NCBI RefSeq assembly: GCF_006716235.1
Contig: NZ_VFOR01000002.1
Span: 434,001 to 498,000 of the forward strand
Origin: Propioniferax innocua
GTDB taxonomy: Bacteria > Actinomycetota > Actinomycetes > Propionibacteriales > Propionibacteriaceae
Length of the DNA stretch: 64,000 nt
Direction of reading: 5' to 3'
Below are positions 55,412-64,000 of the stretch, piece by piece. The notes beneath the pieces are model-generated. The model was not told the DNA's origin and searched no databases. It worked only from the letters and a program-made list of their open reading frames with translations. Every line of letters begins with the position of its first letter. The first letter of the stretch is position 1. The translations under genes and the position numbers were made by a program.

Positions 55412-55546
55412 CACCTCACGGGGGCTTTCCACAGCTCCGTCGCGCCGAGCCTCGATGTTCGACACGGGACCATCACATTCGGCTGATTCCTCACCCGCCC
55501 GGTACGGTGGACGGCTGTTACAGGCGAGTGTGAGGAAGGAATGCGC

Positions 55547-57658
55547 ATGACCGAGGTTCCGCCGGAGGACACCTCGACGCCATCCACGGCGGCAGCGGCC
55601 TCCAAAACACCTTCGCCCGAGTCCAAGACGTCCGCGTCCACAGAGCCGCCCTCCTCAAACGGCCCGAAACCGCCAGCAGCAGCGGGACGCCCCAAGAACT
55701 TCCGCCCCGAGATCCACGGTCTGCGTGGCCTTGCAATCGTGTTGGTGGTCGTCTATCACCTGTGGGGCAGCGGTCGTGTCTCCGGCGGCGTCGATGTCTT
55801 CCTGATGATCTCGGCCTACCTGATGGTGGGCAGCTTCGCCCGACGCGGCACCTCGTTCAAACTCTGGGGCTTCCTGGTCAACCGATTCCGGCGTCTGGTG
55901 CCGCAGGCGATCCTGGTGATCATCGCAGTCGTGGCCGCCGGTTATTACTTCGTGCCCCCGGCACGCTGGCAGGCGGTCCTCGAAGAGGCGCAGGCATCGG
56001 TGCTGTATTACGAGAACTGGCATCTGATCAGCCTCGCCGCCAATTACTACGACCAGAACCATGGCGCGGCAAGTCCTCTGCAGCATTACTGGTCGATGTC
56101 GGTTCAGGGGCAGATCTTCGTCGTGTGGCCCCTGCTGATGGTGCTCGCGATCGGGATCCACAAACTCACCAGGGCGAACATCCGTGTCGTCCTGGGAACG
56201 ATCTTCGCCCTGATCACTGCGGGCTCCTTCACCTACGCGGTGGTGCAGGTCAACAACGAGCCCGTCGCAGCGTACTTCCACACCCTGGCTCGCGCCTGGG
56301 AGTTCGCGCTGCCCTCCCTGCTGGCGGTCCTGCCCGCATTCAGGTTTCCCCGGCCCCTGGCGATCGCCATGGGCTGGCTCGGTGTCCTCTCGGTCTGTTT
56401 CGCGGGCTTGATCGTCGGAGGGTTCCCCTTCCCGAGCTGGGCGGCATTGCTGCCTCTGCTGGCCGCGAGCATCGTCGTCCTGGCCGGCTCCCCCGGCGGC
56501 AGACTCTCCGCCGATTGGTGGTTGTCCCGCTCGATCATGTCGGCCATCGCCGACCGCGCCTACGCGATCTATCTGTGGCATTGGCCAGTGATGGTCTACT
56601 ACCTCACCGCCATCGGTGAGGAGAGTGTCGGTCTCCTCGGTGGCCTGTTGGTCATGGCCATCTCCGGCGTTCTCGCCGACCTCTCCACCCGGCTCATCGA
56701 CCGCGGCCTGCTTCGTTGGAAGCCCATCTCACTGAAGCGCTTCGCCGTGCCGATGATGGCGATCTTCATCATTCTGGGGCTCGCCACGGTGCAGGGCGGT
56801 CATCTCCTCGTGCAGCGCATGGATCAGAAGGCAGCGACAGCCGATCCCCTCGGCGCCGCTGCGGTCGAGCCCGGCCAGGTGGCCATCCAGCCCGAAAGTG
56901 CCGACGACATCTATCCGCCGGCCACACGCATCTCCGAGGACATCGAGGCCACACCTCTGCCCTGCCCCGCCGATATGAACCCCAAGCCATGGGTGACGCA
57001 GTTGTGCGCCGAGTACATGCCCGATGTCGAGCCCACCAAGACCGTGGCCATCGTCGGTGACTCGCACTCCTACCAGTGGCAGACGCCGCTGCTCGCGATG
57101 GCGAAGGACCACAACTGGCGTCTGGTCTCGGTGACCTGGCCCGCATGCCGCCTGACGCCTCCCGGTGAGGCCGCCAGCGAGGAATGCGAACAGTATTCTG
57201 CGGGCGCCACCGACTGGGTCCTGCGCAACCAGCCCGATGTGGTGGTGAGCGTCGGAACCCATACTTCGGCGGTCGGCCCAGAAGTCCTGGACCCCACCTA
57301 CATACCGGGCATGCAGCCCTTCGTTGACGCGGGCATTCAGGTGGTCACGATCCGTGACAACCCCCGCTTCCCGTTCAGCGTGGCCGAATGCATCCAGACC
57401 GAGGGTCCCAGCGGTGAACGGTGCAACCCGCCGATCGATCAGAAGCTTTCCTCCGAGCCGTTCATGGAGCAGATCGGGTCGACGCCCGGTTTCGAGGCCA
57501 CCATCGACATGACCGATTACCTCTGCCCCGGCGGTGTGTGCTCTGGAGCCATCGGCAACGTGTACGTGTACCACGACGACAACCACCTCTCGCGCACCTA
57601 CGCCACGAGCCTGCGCCCCTTCTTCGAAGAGCGATGGAACGCCGCGCTGGCCCGGTGA
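55547..57658 (+). CDS. Acyltransferase-3 membrane protein with SGNH domain
   Basis: The 703-residue membrane enzyme probably O-acetylates an envelope sugar or lipid. An N-terminal polar tail is followed by an acyltransferase-3 domain of about ten helices with EIHGLRGLAIVLVVVYHLWG (His of the active site). A periplasmic SGNH domain follows with IVGDSHSYQW (Ser about 505) and DDNHLS (Asp/His pair about 678). Such fused forms act on polysaccharides, peptidoglycan or, in Mycobacteriales, mycolate lipids. ATG 55547 has AGGAAGG seven bases upstream. The stop overlaps the next start (GTGA). Confidence 0.9.
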   Translation: MTEVPPEDTSTPSTAAAASKTPSPESKTSASTEPPSSNGPKPPAAAGRPKNFRPEIHGLRGLAIVLVVVYHLWGSGRVSGGVDVFLMISAYLMVGSFARRGTSFKLWGFLVNRFRRLVPQAILVIIAVVAAGYYFVPPARWQAVLEEAQASVLYYENWHLISLAANYYDQNHGAASPLQHYWSMSVQGQIFVVWPLLMVLAIGIHKLTRANIRVVLGTIFALITAGSFTYAVVQVNNEPVAAYFHTLARAWEFALPSLLAVLPAFRFPRPLAIAMGWLGVLSVCFAGLIVGGFPFPSWAALLPLLAASIVVLAGSPGGRLSADWWLSRSIMSAIADRAYAIYLWHWPVMVYYLTAIGEESVGLLGGLLVMAISGVLADLSTRLIDRGLLRWKPISLKRFAVPMMAIFIILGLATVQGGHLLVQRMDQKAATADPLGAAAVEPGQVAIQPESADDIYPPATRISEDIEATPLPCPADMNPKPWVTQLCAEYMPDVEPTKTVAIVGDSHSYQWQTPLLAMAKDHNWRLVSVTWPACRLTPPGEAASEECEQYSAGATDWVLRNQPDVVVSVGTHTSAVGPEVLDPTYIPGMQPFVDAGIQVVTIRDNPRFPFSVAECIQTEGPSGERCNPPIDQKLSSEPFMEQIGSTPGFEATIDMTDYLCPGGVCSGAIGNVYVYHDDNHLSRTYATSLRPFFEERWNAALAR

Positions 57659-58650
57659 CACTCAGCGTCCTCATCTCCCTCGTGGGGCTCGTCCTCATCG
57701 CTGGCCTGACGCTGACTGCCGGGCCCCCCGAGAAGCCGGGCGATTCACTCGAGCCAGGACGTCCCGAAGCGTCCTCCGTCACACGTTCTGCTGCCCAGCG
57801 CAGCGCCGATGTGGACGGTTATGCACTCGACTACTGCGGGAACGCCGAAGTCACCGATATCCCCGAATCGACGCGACGCATCGTCATCGTCATCCACGGC
57901 CTCAGCGGTGACGCCTGCAACCTGGCTCAGGCGGCCCTCGACGTGACCGACCCCGACACAGTGGTGGTGGCGCCCCTGTTCACCTCGTCAGACCTGCACC
58001 ATCTCTCGTGGATCCATCAGAGCTGGATCCACGGCGATGTGACCCGACCGCTGGGAAGTGACCGCGACCCCGGCCCTTCATCATTCACCGTGGTGGACCG
58101 GCTGATCGGCGCGATGGGTGCCGGCGACGGTGAGGGGCCTGATCTGGTGATCGCCGGATTCTCCGCCGGCGGGCAGTTCGTGAATCGCTACGCGGCCGCG
58201 AGCAGCATCACCGCCGATGAGTACATCGTCATGGCTCCCTCGTCCTATCTGTGGTTCGACGAACAGCGCCCCGAACCCAAAACTTCAGGCGAACAGGCCA
58301 GCGCCTGCTCGGCGGTCAACCAGTGGAAGTTCGGCTTGGAGAACCGCAACCAGTACGCCGCCGCCAGCACCAAGACCGAGATGCGCAAACGGTATTCGGC
58401 ACGCAATGTGCTGTACGTGGTTGGGGGCGAGGATGACAGCCCCACCTCGCGGGGTCTCGACCACTCGTGCGGCGCCGAGGCACAGGGAAGCAACCGACTG
58501 GAGCGCATGGAGAACTACCACCAGGCCCTGGAGCGTTTCTTCGGCCCGGACATCCACGAGCGGCATGAGATGCGCATCGTGCCGGGGGTGGCTCACAACG
58601 GCCCCAAGCTCCTGCGCAGTGCTTCGGCTCGTCAGGTGTTGCGCGGCTGA
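57655..58650 (+). CDS. Exported alpha/beta-hydrolase
   Basis: The 331-residue protein has an N-terminal signal or anchor (VLISLVGLVLIAGLTLTAG) and a hydrolase core: IVIVIHGLSGDACNLAQAAL, nucleophile in VIAGFSAGGQF (Ser about 170), GGEDDSPTS, and His in VPGVAHNG. Four Cys residues could form disulfides outside. GTG 57655 overlaps the acyltransferase stop (GTGA), so the two act in one pathway, possibly adding and removing acyl groups (inference). It overlaps the convergent DedA-like gene by 19 bases. Confidence 0.82.
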   Translation: MTLSVLISLVGLVLIAGLTLTAGPPEKPGDSLEPGRPEASSVTRSAAQRSADVDGYALDYCGNAEVTDIPESTRRIVIVIHGLSGDACNLAQAALDVTDPDTVVVAPLFTSSDLHHLSWIHQSWIHGDVTRPLGSDRDPGPSSFTVVDRLIGAMGAGDGEGPDLVIAGFSAGGQFVNRYAAASSITADEYIVMAPSSYLWFDEQRPEPKTSGEQASACSAVNQWKFGLENRNQYAAASTKTEMRKRYSARNVLYVVGGEDDSPTSRGLDHSCGAEAQGSNRLERMENYHQALERFFGPDIHERHEMRIVPGVAHNGPKLLRSASARQVLRG

Positions 58651-59402
58651 CGTCGGTTCCGCCACATCGCCGAGACGACCATGAACACGATGATGGCGAT
58701 GACCACGTACCACGCGTAATCGGCGTAGACCTTCACGACTTTCACAGCCGGTTCCCCGATCCGATACCCCAGATACATGTAGATGGACTGCAGGACGAAT
58801 CCGAACAGCACATCCAAGATCAGGAACCTTCTCCATGACATACCGGCTGCCGCAAGAGCGGCGTAGATCACCGACGCCGGCAACGGCACCGGCAGGAAAG
58901 TGATCGCCATGGCGAGGGTGCCGTGGCGTCGAGCGATCTCCTCGGCCCGTTCGGCATTGCGACGTGAGCGCGGCGACCTGCCGGCGACCATCTCGATCAG
59001 CCCGCGTCCCCACAGTTTTCCGGCCCAGAAGTAGACCCAGTCGAACTTGCAGATGCTCACGGTGGCGAGGATGAGACCAAGCGGCCACCACGGATTCTCT
59101 GTGGGGGGCGCAGCCAGCGCACCGATCATCACCACGGCGGTGCGCGATCCCGCGAGCGTCGCATAGACATAGGGCATGGTGATGAGCACCGCGCGGAACG
59201 GAAGCAGAGCCATCGAGTAGACACCGAGCAGGATGATGAGCCACAGGCACACGTTGTCCTTGCGTCCGGGCTCCTCCTGGAAAGGCATTCCGGGTTGCTC
59301 CCACCACTGCTTGTGGTTCCACACACTCGCGCCCCGGCCACCCCGCTGCGGCGCGAAGGGCTCGCCAGCGGAGGCGGTGGTGTTCTCAGACGGCTCGGTC
59401 AC
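58632..59402 (-). CDS. DedA/VTT-domain membrane protein
   Basis: The 256-residue membrane protein has a polar N-terminus, then several helices: CLWLIILLGVYSMALLPFRA, ITMPYVYATLAGSRTAVVMI, TFLPVPLPASVIYAALAAAG (with the DedA-type Pro/Gly motif) and YAWYVVIAIIVFMVVSAMW. RFLILDVLFGFVLQSIYMYL is also typical. DedA proteins act as lipid scramblases or transporters for undecaprenyl-phosphate-type lipids. The substrate here is not known. It is convergent with the hydrolase gene and overlaps it by 19 bases. Confidence 0.8.
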   Translation of the reverse strand: MTEPSENTTASAGEPFAPQRGGRGASVWNHKQWWEQPGMPFQEEPGRKDNVCLWLIILLGVYSMALLPFRAVLITMPYVYATLAGSRTAVVMIGALAAPPTENPWWPLGLILATVSICKFDWVYFWAGKLWGRGLIEMVAGRSPRSRRNAERAEEIARRHGTLAMAITFLPVPLPASVIYAALAAAGMSWRRFLILDVLFGFVLQSIYMYLGYRIGEPAVKVVKVYADYAWYVVIAIIVFMVVSAMWRNRRQPRNT

Positions 59403-59516
59403 CGTTGCATCCTAAGCCGCCAGCCGCGCGGCACCGAGCCACCGACGCTCGGACGTGTTCGCCACGAGACCGGACCGGGTTACCGAAGTCACGGGGACAT
59501 GCGTCACAATGCAGAC

Positions 59517-60902
59517 ATGACGACGAGTGTCTTCGACCTGTTCAAGATCGGCATAGGGCCCTCAAGTTCCCATACAGTCGGGCCGATGCGGGCCGCCGCG
59601 ACCTTCGCCCACGATCTCGTATCGGATCCTGCTGCATCGAAGGTGACGCGAGTCCGCAGCGAGTTGTTCGGATCGCTCGGAGCGACCGGCCATGGGCACG
59701 GTTCAGAGCCCGCCGTGCTGCTGGGCCTCGAGGGTGAGGACCCCAAGACCGTGGCGACAGAGACCATGCGCCCGAGGGCCGATGAGATCATCCGGACCCG
59801 TACCCTCCGTCTGGGAGGCTCGGACGAACACGCGATCACCTTCGACGCCGACGCCGATCTGGTGCTGCACCGCACCAAGCGTCTGCCGTTCCACTCCAAC
59901 GCGATGACCTTCACCGCCTGGGCTGGGGACGAACAGGTGACCGAACGGACCTTCTACTCCATCGGTGGCGGATTCGTCCTGGCCGATGACGGTTCGGGAA
60001 ACCCGCAGATCCAACCTGACGAGACGCCCGTGCCGTACCCGTTCCGCAGCGGAGCCGAGTTGTTGGCGCACTGTGAGGCCAACGACCTGCGCGTGAGCCA
60101 GGTGATGTGGGCCAACGAGTGCGCACGCCGCCCCGAAGCAGAGGTGCGTGAGCGTCTGCTCGAGATCTGGCAGGTGATGCAGGACTGCGTGACGAACGGA
60201 TCGACCACCAGCGGCACTCTTCCCGGCGGATTGAAGGTGCGCCGCCGCGCCGCCACCTTGTACCAACGGTTGATGACCGATGGGGAACGCCCTGTGGTGG
60301 ATCCATTGATCGCCATGGATTGGGTGCAGTTGTGGGCGTTGGCCGTCAACGAGGAGAACGCTGCCGGTGGTCGCGTCGTGACCGCCCCCACAAATGGGGC
60401 GGCCGGCATCATCCCCGCGGTCCTGCACTACGCCTACCACTTCGTGCCGGGTTCCGACACCGATGAAGCGGTGTGCAGCTTCCTGCTGACCGCGGGGGCC
60501 CTGGCTGCGGTCTACCAACAGACCGCATCGATCTCCGGGGCCGAGGTCGGTTGCCAGGGCGAGGTGGGAACGGCGAGCTCCATGGCCGCCGGCGCGCTCA
60601 CCGAGGTGATGGGCGGTTCCCCGCAGCAGGTCATGTGTGCGGCAGAGATCGGCATGGAGCACCACCTGGGCCTCACCTGCGATCCGGTGGGCGGGTTGGT
60701 GCAGATCCCATGCATCGAGCGCAATGCGATCGGTTCGGGCAAGGCGATCGCTGCGGCGCGACTTGCCCTTCACGGTGATGGCAATCAGAAGGTCTCGTTG
60801 GATCAGGTCATCAAGACCATGATGGAGACCGGCGCCGACATGAAGGTGAAGTACAAGGAGACCGCCCGCGGCGGGCTCGCGGTCAACATCGTCGAGTGCT
60901 GA
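59517..60902 (+). CDS. sdaA: L-serine dehydratase, single chain
   Basis: Iron-sulfur enzyme converting L-serine to pyruvate and ammonia. The 461-residue product is a one-chain type: [20 protein letters not shown] (beta-domain start), then the alpha domain with [39 protein letters not shown] and [19 protein letters not shown], whose cysteines bind the [4Fe-4S] cluster. ATG 59517 is used; ATG 59499 in the same frame is an alternative. It is divergent from the DedA-like gene. It works against serC at the metabolic level, but far apart in the window. Confidence 0.95.
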   Translation: MTTSVFDLFKIGIGPSSSHTVGPMRAAATFAHDLVSDPAASKVTRVRSELFGSLGATGHGHGSEPAVLLGLEGEDPKTVATETMRPRADEIIRTRTLRLGGSDEHAITFDADADLVLHRTKRLPFHSNAMTFTAWAGDEQVTERTFYSIGGGFVLADDGSGNPQIQPDETPVPYPFRSGAELLAHCEANDLRVSQVMWANECARRPEAEVRERLLEIWQVMQDCVTNGSTTSGTLPGGLKVRRRAATLYQRLMTDGERPVVDPLIAMDWVQLWALAVNEENAAGGRVVTAPTNGAAGIIPAVLHYAYHFVPGSDTDEAVCSFLLTAGALAAVYQQTASISGAEVGCQGEVGTASSMAAGALTEVMGGSPQQVMCAAEIGMEHHLGLTCDPVGGLVQIPCIERNAIGSGKAIAAARLALHGDGNQKVSLDQVIKTMMETGADMKVKYKETARGGLAVNIVEC

Positions 60903-60934
60903 GCAACCCGCCGACTCACTGCGCGCATGAGCAC

Positions 60935-60970
60935 GCCCGCAGGTCCACTGCCCCGAAATGACCTGCGGGC
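60935..60970 (+). terminator. Hairpin after sdaA
   Basis: GCCCGCAGGT and ACCTGCGGGC are perfect ten-base arms with a 16-base loop, 32 bases after the stop. No T-run is present. Confidence 0.5.
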
Positions 60971-61082
60971 ACCCGGCGAACATGCAAGACTGTGTGACAG
61001 CCGGGGGAGATTCCCCTCAACAGAACATGGCTTCCACAACGGATCGTCGGGCACGTACCTGCCCGTGGAAGGAGACGGCCTG

Positions 61083-62165
<1,083 letters not shown>

Positions 62166-62207
62166 CGCCTCCCCGAGCAGATTTCATCGGCATGCCACAC
62201 TGAGGGC

Positions 62208-63596
62208 GTGCCGAGATTTCTGTCAGCGAAGCCGGATGCCGGCTTGATTCCCCTTCCGTGGAACCTCCCACTCGAGGAATGGCCACCGGAACATCTCGTC
62301 GCGCTCCCACGCGGCATCTCCCGTCACGTGGTGCGGTTCATCCGCGTGGGCGATGAGGTGTATGCGGCCAAGGAGGTCATCGAGCATCTGGCGATTCGCG
62401 AATATCGCCTGCTGCACGACCTCAACCGCTTGGGAACGCCCTCGGTGGAGCCGGCTGCGGTGATCCGCAGCCGCGTCGACCGTGACGGAAACCCACTCGA
62501 CCCGGTGTTGGTCACACGCCACCTGCAGTTCGCCCTCCCTTATCGTTCGCTGTTCACCCAAGGTGTGCGTCAGAACACGGTCAACCGGCTGGTGGACGCC
62601 ATGGTGGTGCTGCTGGTCCGCCTTCATCTGGTGGGTTTCCTGTGGGGTGACGTGTCGTTGTCGAACACCCTGTTCCGGCGTGACGCCAGCGAATTCGCCG
62701 CGCACCTGGTGGATGCCGAGACCGGCGAGTTCCATGAGAAATTGACCGAGGGGCAGCGTGAACACGATCTGCAGATCGCGCGCGTGAACCTGTTCGGGGA
62801 GTTCTGCGATCTCGAGGCCGGTGGTCTGCTGGATGCGGCTCTGGACCCCACGACGCTGGTGGAGGCCATCGAGAACCGCTACCGCGAGCTGTGGCAGGAG
62901 CTCACCGGTGCCGAATGGTTCGACGATTCGGAGATGCACCGGATCGAGCGCCGAGTGCGTCGGTTGAACGCCCTGGGGTTCGATGTGGCCGAGCTGGACA
63001 TCACCACCGACATGGAGGGGTCCTCGGTACGGATCCAGCCGAAGGTGGTCGATCCGGGGCACCACTCGCGTCGACTGTTGAAGTTGACTGGACTGGACAC
63101 CGAGGAGAACCAGGCGCGACGCCTGCTCAACGACCTCGACACCTTCCGGGCACGGACCGGGCAGCAGGGGCTCGACGAGGCGATCGTCGCCCACGAGTGG
63201 TTGACGCAGCATTTCGAACCGGTCGTCACCGCCGTTCCCGAGGACCTGCGTGGAAAACGTGAGGCCGCTCAGATCTTTCACGAGGTGTTGGAGTACCGCT
63301 GGTATCGGTCGGAGGAGGCCGGCCACGAGATTCCGTTGGCCGAGGCCGCACAGGGCTATGTGAACGAGGTGCTGAGCTCCCTGCCCGATGAGGAGCTGAA
63401 CGCCGACCCCGTTCTCCCGGGCGGGCGTGAACTGGCCAACCCCTATGACCCGAGCCAGGGTTTCGCCGAGGACGTCGAAGAGATGCCGCTCGATCCGTGG
63501 GAGGAGGCCGCAGCATCGGAGGAGCCTGCCCCCATCGGCCACCTCGACATCGATGCGCTGCGCGCCAAGCACCGCCGCGGCAAGGACGACGAGTAG
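62208..63596 (+). CDS. DUF4032 protein
   Basis: The 462-residue protein has an N-terminal half related to lipopolysaccharide-kinase-like folds (EVYAAKEVIEHLAIREYRLL, GFLWGDVSLSNTLFRRD and HLVDAETGEF, which resemble HxD..N and DxD kinase positions) and a C-terminal DUF4032 region (WQELTGAEWFDDSEMHRIER, RVRRLNALGFDVAELDI). The tail is acidic. Catalysis is unproven. GTG 62208 starts it, 42 bases after the MsiK-like gene on the same strand; the two probably form an operon. Confidence 0.88.
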   Translation: MPRFLSAKPDAGLIPLPWNLPLEEWPPEHLVALPRGISRHVVRFIRVGDEVYAAKEVIEHLAIREYRLLHDLNRLGTPSVEPAAVIRSRVDRDGNPLDPVLVTRHLQFALPYRSLFTQGVRQNTVNRLVDAMVVLLVRLHLVGFLWGDVSLSNTLFRRDASEFAAHLVDAETGEFHEKLTEGQREHDLQIARVNLFGEFCDLEAGGLLDAALDPTTLVEAIENRYRELWQELTGAEWFDDSEMHRIERRVRRLNALGFDVAELDITTDMEGSSVRIQPKVVDPGHHSRRLLKLTGLDTEENQARRLLNDLDTFRARTGQQGLDEAIVAHEWLTQHFEPVVTAVPEDLRGKREAAQIFHEVLEYRWYRSEEAGHEIPLAEAAQGYVNEVLSSLPDEELNADPVLPGGRELANPYDPSQGFAEDVEEMPLDPWEEAAASEEPAPIGHLDIDALRAKHRRGKDDE

Positions 63597-63694
63597 GCGT
63601 GAGAGATCGCGGGCTGCGCCATTTCTCTCCTGAACCAGTCACGCCGGTTCACCCACATGCCCATCCTCACCACCGCCAACGATGAGGAGCCCGA

Positions 63695-64000
63695 ATGAGC
63701 GAAGTGATCGAGGAGGCCCTGTCTGATGCAGGGATTCGAGCGTTGCTCGCCCTCGGACCGGTGATCGATTGGAACGCTCCCCCGAAGCGACGACCCAACA
63801 AGCGCTCGAGTTCGGCTGGACCGACGAGGGCGACGAGCTGTTGTGCTTCGAGGAGATGTTCGGTTCGGTGAGCGGGATCTCCGACACCGCTGCGGTCACA
63901 CTCGAGCACACGACCTGGGCCCCGGGAACCGATACCACGGCGGATGAACCGGTTCGCCGCATCTCCCACGTCATCACCGTCGTCAGGGACGATCTCGGCG
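63695..64000 (+). pseudogene. Partial gene with a frameshift, cut by the right edge
   Basis: ATG 63695 has GAGGAG upstream with good spacing. Its frame gives MSEVIEEALSDAGIRALLAL and GPVIDWNAPP, then leaves the coding path and stops at 63871. From about 63784 another frame gives EATTQQALEFGWTDEGDELL, then CFEEMFGSVSGISDTAAVTL and so on to the window end. The switch is at a run of five C (63779-63783); one more C would join them. It is unrecognised. Either the gene is broken or the run is misread. Confidence 0.6.

Overview
This window is a GC-rich chromosomal segment of an actinobacterium. The gene set points to Mycobacteriales, most likely Corynebacterium or a close relative such as Dietzia: an actinobacterial-type SerC, one-chain pyruvate carboxylase, DUF3027, a long CspB-like cold-shock protein, an XPB-type helicase beside its helicase-associated partner, an AccD3-like fused carboxyltransferase, a stand-alone GroEL with CIRCE operators, an EspC-like protein, DUF3263 and DUF4032. 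The genus is inferred from gene content only.

Layout. 1-24363 is mostly core: pdxH (cut by the left edge), serC, a three-gene membrane/propeller operon containing a 28-residue membrane peptide, pyc, a HEAT-repeat protein, a carboxylesterase, DUF3027-cspB, a four-gene coupled series running to the XPB helicase, a 1.5-kb non-coding repeat-rich stretch (17672-19202), the AccD3-like gene, a NUDIX hydrolase, a lipoprotein, cutC and an M19 dipeptidase. 24401-28262 is an accessory cassette (glycosyltransferase, SDR, TetR) lying between a fragment and a frameshifted longer copy of one hypothetical gene.

28295-44073 is the most interesting part: a metallophore-type locus. A 1853-residue NRPS has the order ArCP-Cy-A-T-Cy-T, the architecture of yersiniabactin HMWP2, and a cysteine-like A domain. 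Divergent from it are a pair of half-ABC transporters and a CxxC flavoprotein of the GliT/HlmI type. Convergent with those is an Opp/Dpp-type importer in which one permease is fused to both ATPases. A decayed remnant (methyltransferase motif I, then the C-terminus of a thioesterase) lies upstream of the importer, and an EntD-like phosphopantetheinyl transferase follows. AT-rich Fur/Zur-like boxes lie before the NRPS/ABC pair and before the importer. No aryl-AMP ligase, salicylate synthase or intact release domain is present in the window. The locus therefore either depends on genes elsewhere or has lost its second synthetase.

44098-64000 returns to core and envelope functions: a DUF4282 membrane protein, an oxidoreductase, groEL with two tandem CIRCE operators, a secreted protein ending in LPNTG, a type-VII-like locus (double-YbaB protein, EspC-like protein, WXG plus Pro-rich protein), DUF3263, manA, tRNA-Thr(TGT), a lipoprotein, an acyltransferase-SGNH protein with a coupled secreted hydrolase, a DedA-like protein, sdaA, a MsiK/UgpC-type ATPase, a DUF4032 protein and a frameshifted partial gene at the right edge.
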